A stretch of DNA of 64,000 bases from Sedimentibacter saalensis (lineage in GTDB: Bacteria > Bacillota > Clostridia > Tissierellales > Sedimentibacteraceae). The stretch is from contig NZ_VLKH01000004.1 in assembly GCF_007830175.1 (NCBI RefSeq), positions 1-64,000 on the forward strand. Direction: 5' to 3'. The translations under genes were made by a program, and so were the position numbers. The notes under the pieces are model-generated. The model had not been told where the DNA came from, searched no databases, and saw only the letters and a program-made list of their open reading frames with translations. This document shows positions 1-8,463 of this stretch, one piece after another (within the stretch, counting starts at the first letter, position 1; every line of letters starts with the position of its first letter).

Positions 1-176
1 TGCTCTGACTGAATTTTTTGAATTTCTGCAATTGTAAATCCTGCTTCTTTCATCATTCTTTCATAGTCAAATGCAATTGAACCGCTTTCAAACTGAGAAA
101 AATCAAGTCCTGCTGAATTTTTCATTATTTCCGGTCTTCTGGCCATGACTGCAGCGTAGCTCATATCTTTATTCAT
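1..176 (-). CDS. ortB: 2-amino-4-ketopentanoate thiolase beta subunit, N-terminal 58 residues only
   Basis: This partial gene runs off the left edge of the window. With OrtA it should form the thiolase that splits 2-amino-4-ketopentanoate with CoA into alanine and acetyl-CoA in oxidative ornithine fermentation; OrtB is the PLP-binding subunit. The visible start, MNKDMSYAAVMARRPEIMKN, resembles the N-terminus of OrtB as I remember it, and the position directly after ortA fits. Its first 8 bases overlap the end of ortA, which implies translational coupling. The catalytic part is outside the window, so the call rests mainly on context. Confidence 0.7.
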   Translation of the reverse strand, partial: MNKDMSYAAVMARRPEIMKNSAGLDFSQFESGSIAFDYERMMKEAGFTIAEIQKIQSE

Positions 177-474
177 TTTCTGCACCTCCAAATAAGATGT
201 CTCTTACTTGTTCACTCACTACCAAAAGTTCAGGAACAAACTTACCAAAATCATGTTTGTAATATGGATTAGCTTCCAACAATGTTCCGCGCTCTTCACG
301 CTTTGTTCTTGTTAAAACTGTTACTTCATCTCCAATATTTGCATCTGACTGCAAATATCCTTTAACCCATAATTCCAGTGGTACCTGTTTTGTGTCATCT
401 GGAACCTGAGGGGCTCTTTGTGATGGTTCTAATACATTTCTGTGGATTAAAACCCATTCGCCTTTTTTTATCAT
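169..474 (-). CDS. ortA: 2-amino-4-ketopentanoate thiolase alpha subunit
   Basis: This 101-residue protein matches the small OrtA subunit in length and in features such as the N-terminal KKGEWVLIHRNVLEPSQRAPQVP stretch with its conserved RAP segment. It acts with OrtB in the last step of oxidative ornithine degradation. It sits between ord (62 bp upstream) and ortB (8-bp overlap), the gene order known from ornithine-fermenting clostridia. An AAGGAAGTG ribosome-binding site precedes the ATG. No other family fits as well. Confidence 0.85.
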   Translation of the reverse strand: MIKKGEWVLIHRNVLEPSQRAPQVPDDTKQVPLELWVKGYLQSDANIGDEVTVLTRTKREERGTLLEANPYYKHDFGKFVPELLVVSEQVRDILFGGAENE

Positions 475-536
475 TTAAAACACTTCCTTTATATATATTA
501 CATTGATTTGCATTGTCACGCAGGTGGTTAGGGCTA

Positions 537-1595
537 TTATTTAACTATTTTGCATTCTGGATCTATAAGATTTCTCATGTCTCCCATTATTGCTCTTGGA
601 ACAGGTAAATCAATCATAGTTCTCAAACCTGGTTTTGCATTGATAATTTGAGGTATCATGTTTACGCACATAGCTATTGTTCCGATTCCTCCCGGTACTT
701 CAGGTGAGTTAACCATATTGATGTTAGGAGTTCCTTTTATTATTACATAGTCTCCTGTTGTAACGCCTACTTGTTCAGGTTCTATTTGCTGAGGATGATC
801 CATTTCGATTTTCAGTTCTCCGTCTATATAGCCGTAGCCTTTCATAGCAACGCCTGCAACATTTCCAGCTTTTGCAAAGCCGTATGGAGACTTTCTGTCA
901 ACATCTGTAACTATTGGGTCCATTGATGTAGTAATTTTTTCAACATTCCAGCCTATAGCATCAGAAATCATGCTGATTGATTCCTGGAATCCAACGTGTC
1001 CAGCCAAATGACCTGTTTCAACACCTTTTTTGAACTCTTCAACAGTTATGCCTATACCTTGTTCAGTCATAACTGTTGGTCCAAATGGTGAAAGGCTGTT
1101 AACTCTTCTTGATATAATGTGATCAACTGATTCACAGCATCCAGTCATAACTACTACAAGCAAGTCCATTATGAGACCTGGGTTAATACCTGTTCCAAGA
1201 ATTGATACTCCGTTTGCCTTAGCAATTTCATCAAGCTGTTTAGCAAGTTCTGGCTGTTGAGCTTGTGGATAAGACATTTCTTCTGCACTTGATACAACGT
1301 TGATTTTTTTCTCCAAAACAAATTTCAATCTTTCAAAAGCAACTTTTGTATAAGAATCTGTACAGCAAAGAACAACGTCAGCTGCCTTTTCAGTGATTAC
1401 ATCTTCTGCAGATCCAATCAATACTTCTGGTCTGTCTCCTCTTTCAACACCGATTACTTCATACATGCTCTTTCCGATTTTTGATCCTCTTCCAACTGCA
1501 CCTACTATGTCAACACCTTTTTTGTTAAGTAACATTTTAGCCATACCTGAGCCCATAGCTCCAAGTCCCCATATAATAACCTTTACGTTTTGCAT
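537..1595 (-). CDS. ord: 2,4-diaminopentanoate dehydrogenase
   Basis: This 352-residue cytoplasmic enzyme oxidatively deaminates 2,4-diaminopentanoate to 2-amino-4-ketopentanoate, giving NAD(P)H and ammonia. The N-terminus carries a Rossmann nucleotide-binding motif (GLGAMGSGMA, residues 10-19) of the dihydrodipicolinate-reductase-like type. Length and neighbours (ortA, ortB) match the ornithine pathway. AGGAGG lies upstream of the ATG. It is the first gene after a sigma-54 promoter at 1641-1656, so the operon is probably switched on by the activator encoded just upstream. The aminomutase and racemase genes of the pathway are not in the window. Confidence 0.9.
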   Translation of the reverse strand: MQNVKVIIWGLGAMGSGMAKMLLNKKGVDIVGAVGRGSKIGKSMYEVIGVERGDRPEVLIGSAEDVITEKAADVVLCCTDSYTKVAFERLKFVLEKKINVVSSAEEMSYPQAQQPELAKQLDEIAKANGVSILGTGINPGLIMDLLVVVMTGCCESVDHIISRRVNSLSPFGPTVMTEQGIGITVEEFKKGVETGHLAGHVGFQESISMISDAIGWNVEKITTSMDPIVTDVDRKSPYGFAKAGNVAGVAMKGYGYIDGELKIEMDHPQQIEPEQVGVTTGDYVIIKGTPNINMVNSPEVPGGIGTIAMCVNMIPQIINAKPGLRTMIDLPVPRAIMGDMRNLIDPECKIVK

Positions 1596-1640
1596 TACAA
1601 TTCCTCCTAATATTATTTTATTTAAGTTACCAATATAACA

Positions 1641-1656
1641 AGCAATAACTATGCCA
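1641..1656 (-). promoter_or_regulatory. Sigma-54 (-24/-12) promoter of the ord-ortA-ortB operon
   Basis: Read on the minus strand the bases are TGGCATAGTTATTGCT. This matches the sigma-54 pattern TGGCAC-N5-TTGC with one mismatch and exact spacing. It lies 45 bp upstream of ord and just downstream of a gene for a sigma-54-dependent activator. Confidence 0.85.
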
Positions 1657-1793
1657 ACTTTTGTCCCATTATTGAAATTAAAATAATGATACCAAAATAA
1701 CCCTTAAATATCAGCTTTTGATTTAATATTAATAAAAAAAATAATTTTATACATATAAATCGTTTTCATAATTATTCTTAGAAAAGATGCATT

Positions 1794-1857
1794 ATTTGCA
1801 CAAAAATAGCAAATATTTTTGCATGTGGTGCAAAATTATTTGCTATTCATTGCAGAA
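1794..1857. promoter_or_regulatory. Three phased dyads, probable upstream activator sites
   Basis: Three inverted repeats built on TTTGC/GCAAA half-sites sit side by side. They are ATTTGC-N9-GCAAAT (1794-1814), TTTTGCA-N5-TGCAAAA (1817-1835) and the less perfect ATTTGC-N8-GCAGAA (1838-1857). Their centres are about 22 bp apart, two helical turns, so they face the same side. They lie about 140-200 bp upstream of the sigma-54 promoter, a normal enhancer distance. Binding by the adjacent activator is inferred. Confidence 0.7.
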
Positions 1858-3252
1858 TTATATTTTTATGTTATATTTCTTAATTTTGTGTTGAAGCGTC
1901 TGACGCTTAATTTTCAAATCTTCCGCTGCTTTTGTAATGTTATTCCCATTATTTTCAAGCGTGTCTTCTATTATATTTTTCTCCAGCCTTGCAAGATATT
2001 CATCTATACCTTCATCACCAATTCCTTCAAAATTTTGTTCAGTTCTATGCATAGAATGCTTAATTGAAAAGCAGCTGCTGTCAAGAACTGTCACATTATC
2101 ATCTGCCATGCTCATGGCTGACATTATTATATTTTCAAGCTCTCGAACATTTCCAGGGTACTCATAATTCAGCAGATTTTCTTTTGCTTCATCTGATATT
2201 GCAATTATTTCCCTGTTCATTCTTTCATTGTACTTTTCTAAAAACATGTTAGCAAGCATAAGTATATCTTCTTTTCTTTTGCGAAGCGGAGGTATGCTAA
2301 TTTGAATTACATTTAGTCTGTAGAACAAGTCTTTTCTTATATTTCCCTCTGACAGTATTTTTTCCGGTGGTTCGTTGCTGGTTGAAATTATTCTGACATC
2401 AATGGGAATATCCTTTGTTCCCCCCACACGTCTTATATAATTTTCTTGAAGAACTCTCAATAACTTTGCCTGAAGTTCATAAGGCATTGAGTTTATTTCA
2501 TCCAGCAGAAGAGTTCCTCCATTGGCCTGTTCAAAAAGTCCTGCCCTGTCAACAGCACCTGTAAAGCCTCCCTTTGACGTACCGAACAAAAGTCCCTCCA
2601 GCAGTGATTCAGGAAGAGCCGCACAGTTTTGTGCTATAAAAGGCTTTTCTCTTCTGTCGCTTTCATAGTGTATACTTTGAGCAATAAGTTCTTTTCCTGT
2701 GCCTGTTTCACCGTAAATGAACACAGCTGCAGGGTTTTTGCTTGCTTTCTTAGCCTTTTCAATAACTTCAATAAAATTAGGGCTATTGCCGATTATGTTG
2801 TTGAAGTTGTATTTTCTTATTTTTTTTGATTTAGCTTTTTCAGGCTTTCCTATTTCATCGTGCAGTTTCAGAATGGTGTGAGACATCTCTGTCATTTTTG
2901 TAATATTTTTTGCAACTTCTACAACTGCAATGACTTCGTCTTTCACTATTACTGGAAGAGTGGAATTTATTGTTGTAATTTCTTTGCCGTCTTTATTTAA
3001 ATAGGTTTGTTTTTGATTCATTGTGCTTTCTCTGCTCATCAAAGCTTTGAGCAAAGTGCTGTTTTCTCCGGTCAAATTTTTGAAAACTTCGCCAAATGGC
3101 TTTCTGATTACTTCCTTGGTCTCCATTTTTTCAAGTTTTGACATAGCATCGTTATATATTATGGTGTTTCCATCTTTATCCAGTACATGAACGCCTTCAT
3201 CTACAAGGCGCAAAATATTTTGCAGTATAGACAAGTATTCTTTTGATTTCAT
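1858..3252 (-). CDS. PAS-domain sigma-54-dependent transcriptional activator
   Basis: A 464-residue enhancer-binding protein, probably the activator of the ord-ort operon. It has an N-terminal PAS sensor (about 10-120) and an AAA+ domain with Walker A GETGTGKE (181-188) and Walker B LLLDEIN (248-254). The C-terminal Fis-type helix-turn-helix (about 437-462) contains ITKAAEDLKIKRQTLQHKI. The sigma-54 contact loop reads GGFTGA rather than GAFTGA. The longer open frame from 3282 was rejected: GGGAGG precedes the ATG at 3252, and the likely transcript starts near 3280. The ligand is unknown, though ornithine or a pathway amino acid is plausible. Confidence 0.88.
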   Translation of the reverse strand: MKSKEYLSILQNILRLVDEGVHVLDKDGNTIIYNDAMSKLEKMETKEVIRKPFGEVFKNLTGENSTLLKALMSRESTMNQKQTYLNKDGKEITTINSTLPVIVKDEVIAVVEVAKNITKMTEMSHTILKLHDEIGKPEKAKSKKIRKYNFNNIIGNSPNFIEVIEKAKKASKNPAAVFIYGETGTGKELIAQSIHYESDRREKPFIAQNCAALPESLLEGLLFGTSKGGFTGAVDRAGLFEQANGGTLLLDEINSMPYELQAKLLRVLQENYIRRVGGTKDIPIDVRIISTSNEPPEKILSEGNIRKDLFYRLNVIQISIPPLRKRKEDILMLANMFLEKYNERMNREIIAISDEAKENLLNYEYPGNVRELENIIMSAMSMADDNVTVLDSSCFSIKHSMHRTEQNFEGIGDEGIDEYLARLEKNIIEDTLENNGNNITKAAEDLKIKRQTLQHKIKKYNIKI

Positions 3253-3286
3253 CTTATCCTCCCGAAATAGGAATTGAATCATTGTA

Positions 3287-3315
3287 ATTATAACATAATA
3301 ATACGTTTTTTACAA
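3287..3315 (-). promoter_or_regulatory. Sigma-A promoter of the sigma-54 activator gene
   Basis: On the minus strand: TTGTAA, a 17-bp spacer, then TATAAT. The predicted start near 3280 gives a short leader before the ATG at 3252. Confidence 0.65.
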
Positions 3316-3439
3316 TGTTCGAAGTTTACTTTTTAACAATTATAGTGTAAAATCATATTAATAAAAGGAACTACTAATTGCTTTTATTAGATTAATAGCA
3401 ACTTTATTAAGTATTTTAAATATAATGCAGGGAGATAAA

Positions 3440-3925
3440 ATGAAAAAAATAGAAAGCTTTCAGGTTAACCATATTGATTTAAAAAGAGGCATATATGTTT
3501 CAAGAAAAGACGTGGTGGGAGAAAACATAGTTACAACTTTTGATATAAGAATGAAACAACCAAACAGAGAGCCTGTAATAAATACAGCCGAAAGTCACGC
3601 CATTGAACACATAGGAGCAACATTTTTAAGAAATCACTCCATATATGACAGTTTAACCGTTTATTTCGGGCCCATGGGATGCAGGACTGGTTTTTATGTA
3701 ATTTTCAAGGGAGACTTGACTTCACAGGACGTTGTGGGCATAGTAAAAGAAATGTTTCAATTCATAATGAATTTTGAAGGAGATATTCCGGGCGCTGACC
3801 CCATGTCATGCGGCAATTACCTTGACATGAACCTTCCAATGGCAAAGTTTGAAGCAGCGAAATTTTACAATGAAGTCCTTTTAAACCTCACTGAAGAAAA
3901 TTTGAACTACCCGTCAAATAATTAA
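3440..3925 (+). CDS. luxS: S-ribosylhomocysteine lyase
   Basis: LuxS splits S-ribosylhomocysteine into homocysteine and the autoinducer-2 precursor in the activated methyl cycle. The 161-residue protein has the metal ligands H53 and H57 (SHAIEH) and C124 (PMSCGNY). E56 and C81 (GPMGCRTGFY) match the catalytic Glu and Cys of the family. The ATG at 3440 has GGGAG upstream; the ATG at 3425 does not. It stands alone and converges on typA through a shared terminator. Confidence 0.95.
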   Translation: MKKIESFQVNHIDLKRGIYVSRKDVVGENIVTTFDIRMKQPNREPVINTAESHAIEHIGATFLRNHSIYDSLTVYFGPMGCRTGFYVIFKGDLTSQDVVGIVKEMFQFIMNFEGDIPGADPMSCGNYLDMNLPMAKFEAAKFYNEVLLNLTEENLNYPSNN

Positions 3926-3964
3926 AAACAAAGGATTTGTGTATGGCACAAATCCTTTGTTTTT
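3925..3964. terminator. Bidirectional terminator between luxS and typA
   Basis: A perfect 17-bp inverted repeat (3925-3941 with 3947-3963) has a 5-base loop and A/T runs on both sides. It serves both convergent genes; the typA stop codon begins inside its right arm. Confidence 0.9.
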
Positions 3965-5783
3965 AGTTTGTTTTTAGCTTGTTTGCGTTTTTTCTTCTTT
4001 CCATTTCAGTAAGATATCTTTTTCTTACTCTAATGCTGTCTGGTGTAACTTCAACGAGTTCATCATCGTTGATGAATTCCAGTGCTGTTTCAAGAGTCAT
4101 AACTCTTGGCGGTGCCAATTTTATTGCATCGTCAGCTGAAGATGATCTTGTATTTGACTGTTTCTTCGCCTTGCAAGGATTTACGACAATGTCTTCTCCC
4201 CTTGCATTCATGCCGATTATCATTCCTTCATAAACCTTGTCTCCTGGATTTATGAACAATGTTCCTCTGCTTTCAATATTGTTTAATGAATAAGCAATTG
4301 CATCACCTTGATCGTTTGATATGAGCACGCCGTTAAGTCTCTGAGGAATTTCACCTCTGTATTTTTCATAGTGGTCAAAGCTTCTAACCATTGTTCCTTC
4401 TCCTCTTGTATCGTTAATAAGCTCTGTACGATATCCGAGAAGTCCTCTGGTTGGAACCATGTATTCTATTTTAACGTAATTTCCGTCAGGAGTCATGGAA
4501 TTCATCATTCCTTTTCTCAGGTTAAGCTTTGAAATAACAGATCCTGAATACATTTCCGGAACATTTATAATTACTTTTTCAATTGGTTCTTTTACAACGC
4601 CGTCTTCTCTGTGAAGAATAACTTCAGGTCTTGACACGGCAACTTCATAGCCTTCTCTTCTCATGTTTTCAAGAAGTATTGACAAGTGAAGCTCGCCTCT
4701 TCCTGATACCTTGTAGCCGTCTAAGGCTCCTTCAAGCTGTTCAACTCTAAGACCTACGTTTACTTCAAGTTCTTTTTCAAGTCTTGCCTTAAGATGTCTT
4801 GTTGTAACAAACTTTCCTGACATGCCTACGAAAGGTGATGTATTAATAAGGAAGTTCATGGACAATGTAGGTTCTTCTATTTTGATTGTATCCATAGGAA
4901 CAACCTTGCCTTCAGTACAAATTGTATCTCCTATGGAAATATTTGAAATTCCTGATACAACTATTATATCACCGCTGTATGCTTCGGAAACCTGAGTTCT
5001 TTTCAATCCTTCATACACAAATATGCTTGTGATTTTTTGTCTTTCAACAGAACCATCATGCTTTGCAACAGAAACTGTCTGACCTTCTCTGATTGTTCCT
5101 GCTGTTACTCTTCCAATACCAAGTCTTCCTATATAATCATCATAAGCAAGTGATGATATCTGACACTGAAGGTCTTCTGAATCTCTGTCAGGATATGCAG
5201 AAACATGCTTTATTATGGTGTCAAACAAAGGCACAATATTTTCACTTGGCTCGTCCAGTTCGTACTGAACAATACCTTCTTTTGCTATACCATACAATAT
5301 TGGGAAGTCAAGCTGCTCATCATTGGCATTTAGTTCAACGAACAGGTCAAATACCATGTTAACAACTTCTTCGGCTCTATGGTTTTTCTTATCGATCTTA
5401 TTGATCAATAAAATCGGTCTTAATCCTACTTCAAGTGATTTCTGCAGAACGAAACGTGTCTGAGGCATAGGGCCTTCCACAGAATCCACCAGCAATATAA
5501 CTGTGTCAACAGTCTTCATTATACGTTCAACTTCCGAAGAGAAGTCAGCATGTCCCGGTGTATCTACAATATTAATTTTTATATCATTATGCATTACTGA
5601 GCAGTTTTTTGAATAAATTGTTATTCCTCTTTCACGCTCAATATCATTTGAATCCATTACCTGGTCTACTACTTCCTGGTTTTCTCTAAAAACTCCGCTT
5701 TGCTGTAGAAATGCATCTACCAATGTTGATTTTCCTGCATCTACGTGCGCTATAACTGCTATATTTATAATCTTTTTCTTCAT
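3963..5783 (-). CDS. typA: Ribosome-associated GTPase TypA/BipA
   Basis: A 606-residue translational GTPase of the TypA/BipA family, linked to ribosome assembly and stress adaptation. Visible motifs are G1 AHVDAGKS, the switch region DSNDIERERGITI, G3 DTPGHADF and G4 NKID, followed by elongation-factor-like domains and the TypA C-terminus. G1 has GKS where TypA usually has GKT. AGGAAGG precedes the ATG at 5783; the open frame extends 8 codons further upstream without a good ribosome-binding site. It is monocistronic. Confidence 0.93.
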   Translation of the reverse strand: MKKKIINIAVIAHVDAGKSTLVDAFLQQSGVFRENQEVVDQVMDSNDIERERGITIYSKNCSVMHNDIKINIVDTPGHADFSSEVERIMKTVDTVILLVDSVEGPMPQTRFVLQKSLEVGLRPILLINKIDKKNHRAEEVVNMVFDLFVELNANDEQLDFPILYGIAKEGIVQYELDEPSENIVPLFDTIIKHVSAYPDRDSEDLQCQISSLAYDDYIGRLGIGRVTAGTIREGQTVSVAKHDGSVERQKITSIFVYEGLKRTQVSEAYSGDIIVVSGISNISIGDTICTEGKVVPMDTIKIEEPTLSMNFLINTSPFVGMSGKFVTTRHLKARLEKELEVNVGLRVEQLEGALDGYKVSGRGELHLSILLENMRREGYEVAVSRPEVILHREDGVVKEPIEKVIINVPEMYSGSVISKLNLRKGMMNSMTPDGNYVKIEYMVPTRGLLGYRTELINDTRGEGTMVRSFDHYEKYRGEIPQRLNGVLISNDQGDAIAYSLNNIESRGTLFINPGDKVYEGMIIGMNARGEDIVVNPCKAKKQSNTRSSSADDAIKLAPPRVMTLETALEFINDDELVEVTPDSIRVRKRYLTEMERRKNANKLKTN

Positions 5784-5888
5784 AATTACCTTCCTCTTTT
5801 TTTCCACAGCTTAGTGTATTCTTTTTATTGACAATTTGCAAGTTTTTTTTATCAATATCTGTAATATTTTTTTAAACTTCCGAAATTT

Positions 5889-5917
5889 AAAACGGAACGC
5901 ATATAGCGTCCCCTTTT
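5889..5917 (-). terminator. Probable terminator downstream of the amidohydrolase gene
   Basis: On the minus strand a GC-rich imperfect hairpin (GGGGACGC, a 5-base loop, GCGTTCC) is followed by TTTT. It ends the trpS-amidohydrolase transcript. The rest of 5784-6029 is AT-rich with no other visible feature. Confidence 0.5.
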
Positions 5918-6029
5918 AACTAAATAAATTCAATTATGTCCATCTAAAACTTTGTAATACTATTTTTTGATTATTTTTGCATTTAATTCTTGGAACAATT
6001 GGTTTATCATCCATTAAATGCAAATTATA

Positions 6030-7217
6030 TCAAAGAGAATTTAGTATGTTTGCTTTTTTGTTTTTATAAACAATTTTTCCATCTATAATGGTCATCATAG
6101 TTTCGTAATCTATGTCCAAAAGAGGATTTCCCTTGAAAATTGCAATATCTGCATCCTTGCCTTCTTCAATGCTTCCAACTCTTGAATTAATTCCGTTTAT
6201 TTCTGCAGGATAAATTGTGATTGATTTCCATGCTTCATCTTCCGCTAGCCCTGCTTTTACAGCCATGCCTGCGCACATGTTGATGTGCTGAATTGGAATG
6301 ACGTTTGAATCTGTTATGATTGCTACCTTAAGACCGGCATCCATGAGAACCTTAGGAGTTTCGAAGCTTTTGTTTTTAAGTTCTACTTTTGTTCTTGAAC
6401 CAAACGTTGGACCTATGAGACACGGTTTACCAGCAGCTGCAAGTTCTTCAGGGATCAGGTGTCCTTCGGTGCAGTGGTCAAGTGTTATGTCAAGGTCAAA
6501 TTCCTTTGCAATTCTAAGAGCAGTAAATATGTCGTCAGCCCTGTGGACATGCGCCTTTAAAGGAATCTGTTTTTTCATGACAGGTAAGAGAGCATCTAGC
6601 TTCAAGTCAAAATCCGGTTTTCTGTCCGGATCTTCCGCGGAAGCTTCCAAATCTTCCATGTACTGCTTTGCTTCATACAGAGTTTCTCTAAGCATTGCAG
6701 CAATTGCCATCCTTGTTACAGGAGATTTGTGCTGCTCGTTATAAACTCTTTTTGGATTTTCTCCAAAAGCAATTTTCATGGCAACAGGGTCCTTTATTAC
6801 CATGTCGTCTACTCTTTTTCCATATGTCTTCATGGCAAGGAATGTGCCTCCTATAACATTGGCACTTCCTGGCCCTGTTACAGCAGTTGTCACTCCGCCT
6901 TCAATTGCGTCCTGAAATCCCATATCCATCGGATTAATTGCATCTATTGCTCTAAGCTGAGGCGTAATGGGTTCAACATCCTCATTGCCGTCTTCACCTT
7001 CAAAACCTATTCCTTCTTCCCACATTCCTATGTGGCAGTGTCCGTCCACAAGACCTGGTGTTACAAGAAGTCCTGCAGCATCTATTATTTGTGCATCATC
7101 AGGTATTTCTAAATTTGTGCCAACGGCCTTTATTTTGCCGTCTTCAATTATTATTTGTCCATTTTGTAAATCTTCCCCACTCATGGTTTTCACGAAACCA
7201 TTAATAACTGCTAACAT
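6030..7217 (-). CDS. Metal-dependent amidohydrolase
   Basis: A 395-residue cytoplasmic hydrolase of the amidohydrolase superfamily (imidazolonepropionase/D-aminoacylase-like branch). The entry motif VDGHCHIG puts the first metal histidines at H60 and H62. Later KAHVH and LDHCTEGH supply further histidines, and ITDSN supplies the catalytic aspartate. A short beta-sandwich is formed by both termini, as is usual. GGAGG precedes the ATG. It lies 18 bp after trpS on the same strand and is probably co-transcribed. The substrate cannot be read from sequence. Confidence 0.85.
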   Translation of the reverse strand: MLAVINGFVKTMSGEDLQNGQIIIEDGKIKAVGTNLEIPDDAQIIDAAGLLVTPGLVDGHCHIGMWEEGIGFEGEDGNEDVEPITPQLRAIDAINPMDMGFQDAIEGGVTTAVTGPGSANVIGGTFLAMKTYGKRVDDMVIKDPVAMKIAFGENPKRVYNEQHKSPVTRMAIAAMLRETLYEAKQYMEDLEASAEDPDRKPDFDLKLDALLPVMKKQIPLKAHVHRADDIFTALRIAKEFDLDITLDHCTEGHLIPEELAAAGKPCLIGPTFGSRTKVELKNKSFETPKVLMDAGLKVAIITDSNVIPIQHINMCAGMAVKAGLAEDEAWKSITIYPAEINGINSRVGSIEEGKDADIAIFKGNPLLDIDYETMMTIIDGKIVYKNKKANILNSL

Positions 7218-7235
7218 GTTTCCTCCATATTTTGG

Positions 7236-8237
7236 TTAAAATCTTGGTATGAAGCCTACTTTTTTATATGCTTTCCTTAATGTCTTGCGAGCAACAGCCT
7301 CTGCTTTTTCCGCTCCATGTATATATATTTTCTCCAGATAGTCTTTATTCTTCAAAAGATAATCTATTTTTTCCTGAATTGGTTTTAGTTCATCAACTAC
7401 TATTTCTGCAACGTCGTCCTTGAACTGAGCATATCCCTTGCCTTCGTATTCTGCCACAATTTCCGCAGGAGTTTTGTCAGTTATTTTTGAATGGATGTTA
7501 ATAAGATTTTTAACTCCCGGCTGAGCATCTGAAAATCTTATAACTCCCTCTGAATCTGTTACAGCCCGTTTGAATTTTCTTCTTATGGCATCAGCCCCGT
7601 CCATGAGCAATATATATGAATTATCGTTTGAATCTGATTTTGACATTTTACTTTCAGGTTCCTGAAGGCTCATTATCTTTGCTCCGTCTTTTGAAATAAA
7701 AGGATCAGGAACTTTGAATGTTTCGCTGAAACGGTTATTGAAACGCTGTGCAATGTCTCTAGTTATTTCAAGGTGCTGCCTTTGATCTTCTCCCACTGGC
7801 ACCAGGTCTGCCTGATATAAAAGTATGTCAGCTGCCATGAGCACAGGGTAAGTGAAAAGTCCTGCAGTTATGGCATTGCTGTCCTGCTTCTTGGATTTGT
7901 CTTTAAACTGCGTCATCCTTCCAAGTTCTCCGTAATAAGAAAAACAATTTAACAGCCATCCCAGCTCTGCATGGGCTGAAACATGAGATTGTATGAACAA
8001 TGTAACCTGTTCAGGATCCAAGCCTGCAGCTATGTAGTTTGCCAGTACTTCAAGAGTGTTTTTTCTCAAATCCTTTGGTTCTTTGGGAACTGTAATTGCA
8101 TGCATATCAACAACGCAGTAGTAGCAATCATATTCGCTTTGTAGTCGTACCCAGTTTTTAAGTGCTCCCAGATAATTTCCCAGTGTCAGTGACCCGGAAG
8201 GCTGCATACCGCTGAATATAACTTTTTTGTTTTCCAT
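7236..8237 (-). CDS. trpS: Tryptophan-tRNA ligase
   Basis: This 333-residue class I synthetase charges tRNA-Trp. It has the family start (FSGMQPSGSLTLGNYLGAL) with the HIGH-equivalent TLGN. The KMSKS loop is in ESKMSKSDSND. The open frame continues 60 codons upstream through hairpin sequence; GGAGGATAAAT before the ATG at 8237 fixes the start and gives the normal TrpS length. It is preceded by a structured leader with its own consensus promoter, so expression is probably attenuated. Confidence 0.95.
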   Translation of the reverse strand: MENKKVIFSGMQPSGSLTLGNYLGALKNWVRLQSEYDCYYCVVDMHAITVPKEPKDLRKNTLEVLANYIAAGLDPEQVTLFIQSHVSAHAELGWLLNCFSYYGELGRMTQFKDKSKKQDSNAITAGLFTYPVLMAADILLYQADLVPVGEDQRQHLEITRDIAQRFNNRFSETFKVPDPFISKDGAKIMSLQEPESKMSKSDSNDNSYILLMDGADAIRRKFKRAVTDSEGVIRFSDAQPGVKNLINIHSKITDKTPAEIVAEYEGKGYAQFKDDVAEIVVDELKPIQEKIDYLLKNKDYLEKIYIHGAEKAEAVARKTLRKAYKKVGFIPRF

Positions 8238-8382
8238 ATTTATCCTCCATATAATAAAAAGTTGCTCCGCAACTCCGCTAGGTGGACCTATGTCCCCTGA
8301 CCGCGTAAAAAATACTAACGTATTTTTTATATAAAAAAGAGCTTTCTTCCTCAAAGGACGCGAAAACTCTAAAAGTCTCGTT
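8238..8382 (-). promoter_or_regulatory. Structured leader of trpS, candidate attenuator
   Basis: From the predicted start near 8382 the RNA can form four hairpins in order: a terminator (8332-8370), AAAAAATAC/GTATTTTTT (8307-8328), AGGGGACATAGGTCCACCT (8280-8298), and AGTTGC-GGA-GCAACT with TTTT (8260-8274). The last ends just before the ribosome-binding site. No T-box consensus (AGGGTGGNACCGCG) is readable in the sense strand. The mechanism is unknown. Confidence 0.5.
8332..8370 (-). terminator. Intrinsic terminator at the start of the trpS leader
   Basis: A 9-bp stem with one G-U pair (AGAGTTTTC / GAAAGCTCT) is followed by TTTTTT on the minus strand. It begins only about 12 bases after the predicted trpS transcription start. 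Confidence 0.7.
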
Positions 8383-8388
8383 TTTGTG

Positions 8389-8417
8389 ATTATACTACAA
8401 CAGCATTTATTTGTCAA
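8389..8417 (-). promoter_or_regulatory. Consensus sigma-A promoter of trpS
   Basis: On the minus strand: perfect TTGACA, a 17-bp spacer, perfect TATAAT. It lies between the CobS-like gene and the trpS leader. Confidence 0.9.
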
Positions 8418-8463
8418 AATTTTTTGGCTTTTTATAAAAAGAAGCAGCCCCTATCCATGATGC

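Noticed and set aside
1393..2252. Plus-strand open frames opposite ord and the activator gene
   Set aside because: They lie antisense to well-supported genes and have no ribosome-binding sites or family motifs.
3425..3439. Earlier LuxS start
   Set aside because: The ATG at 3425 has no ribosome-binding site, while GGGAG sits correctly before the ATG at 3440, which also gives the family N-terminus.
8260..8306. T-box antiterminator (AGGTGGACC...ACCGCG)
   Set aside because: The T-box-like string lies on the plus strand, opposite to trpS, and no gene downstream on that strand could use it.
8238..8417. 60-codon N-terminal extension of TrpS
   Set aside because: It reads through leader hairpins, begins within the promoter's -35 box, and is absent from the TrpS family.
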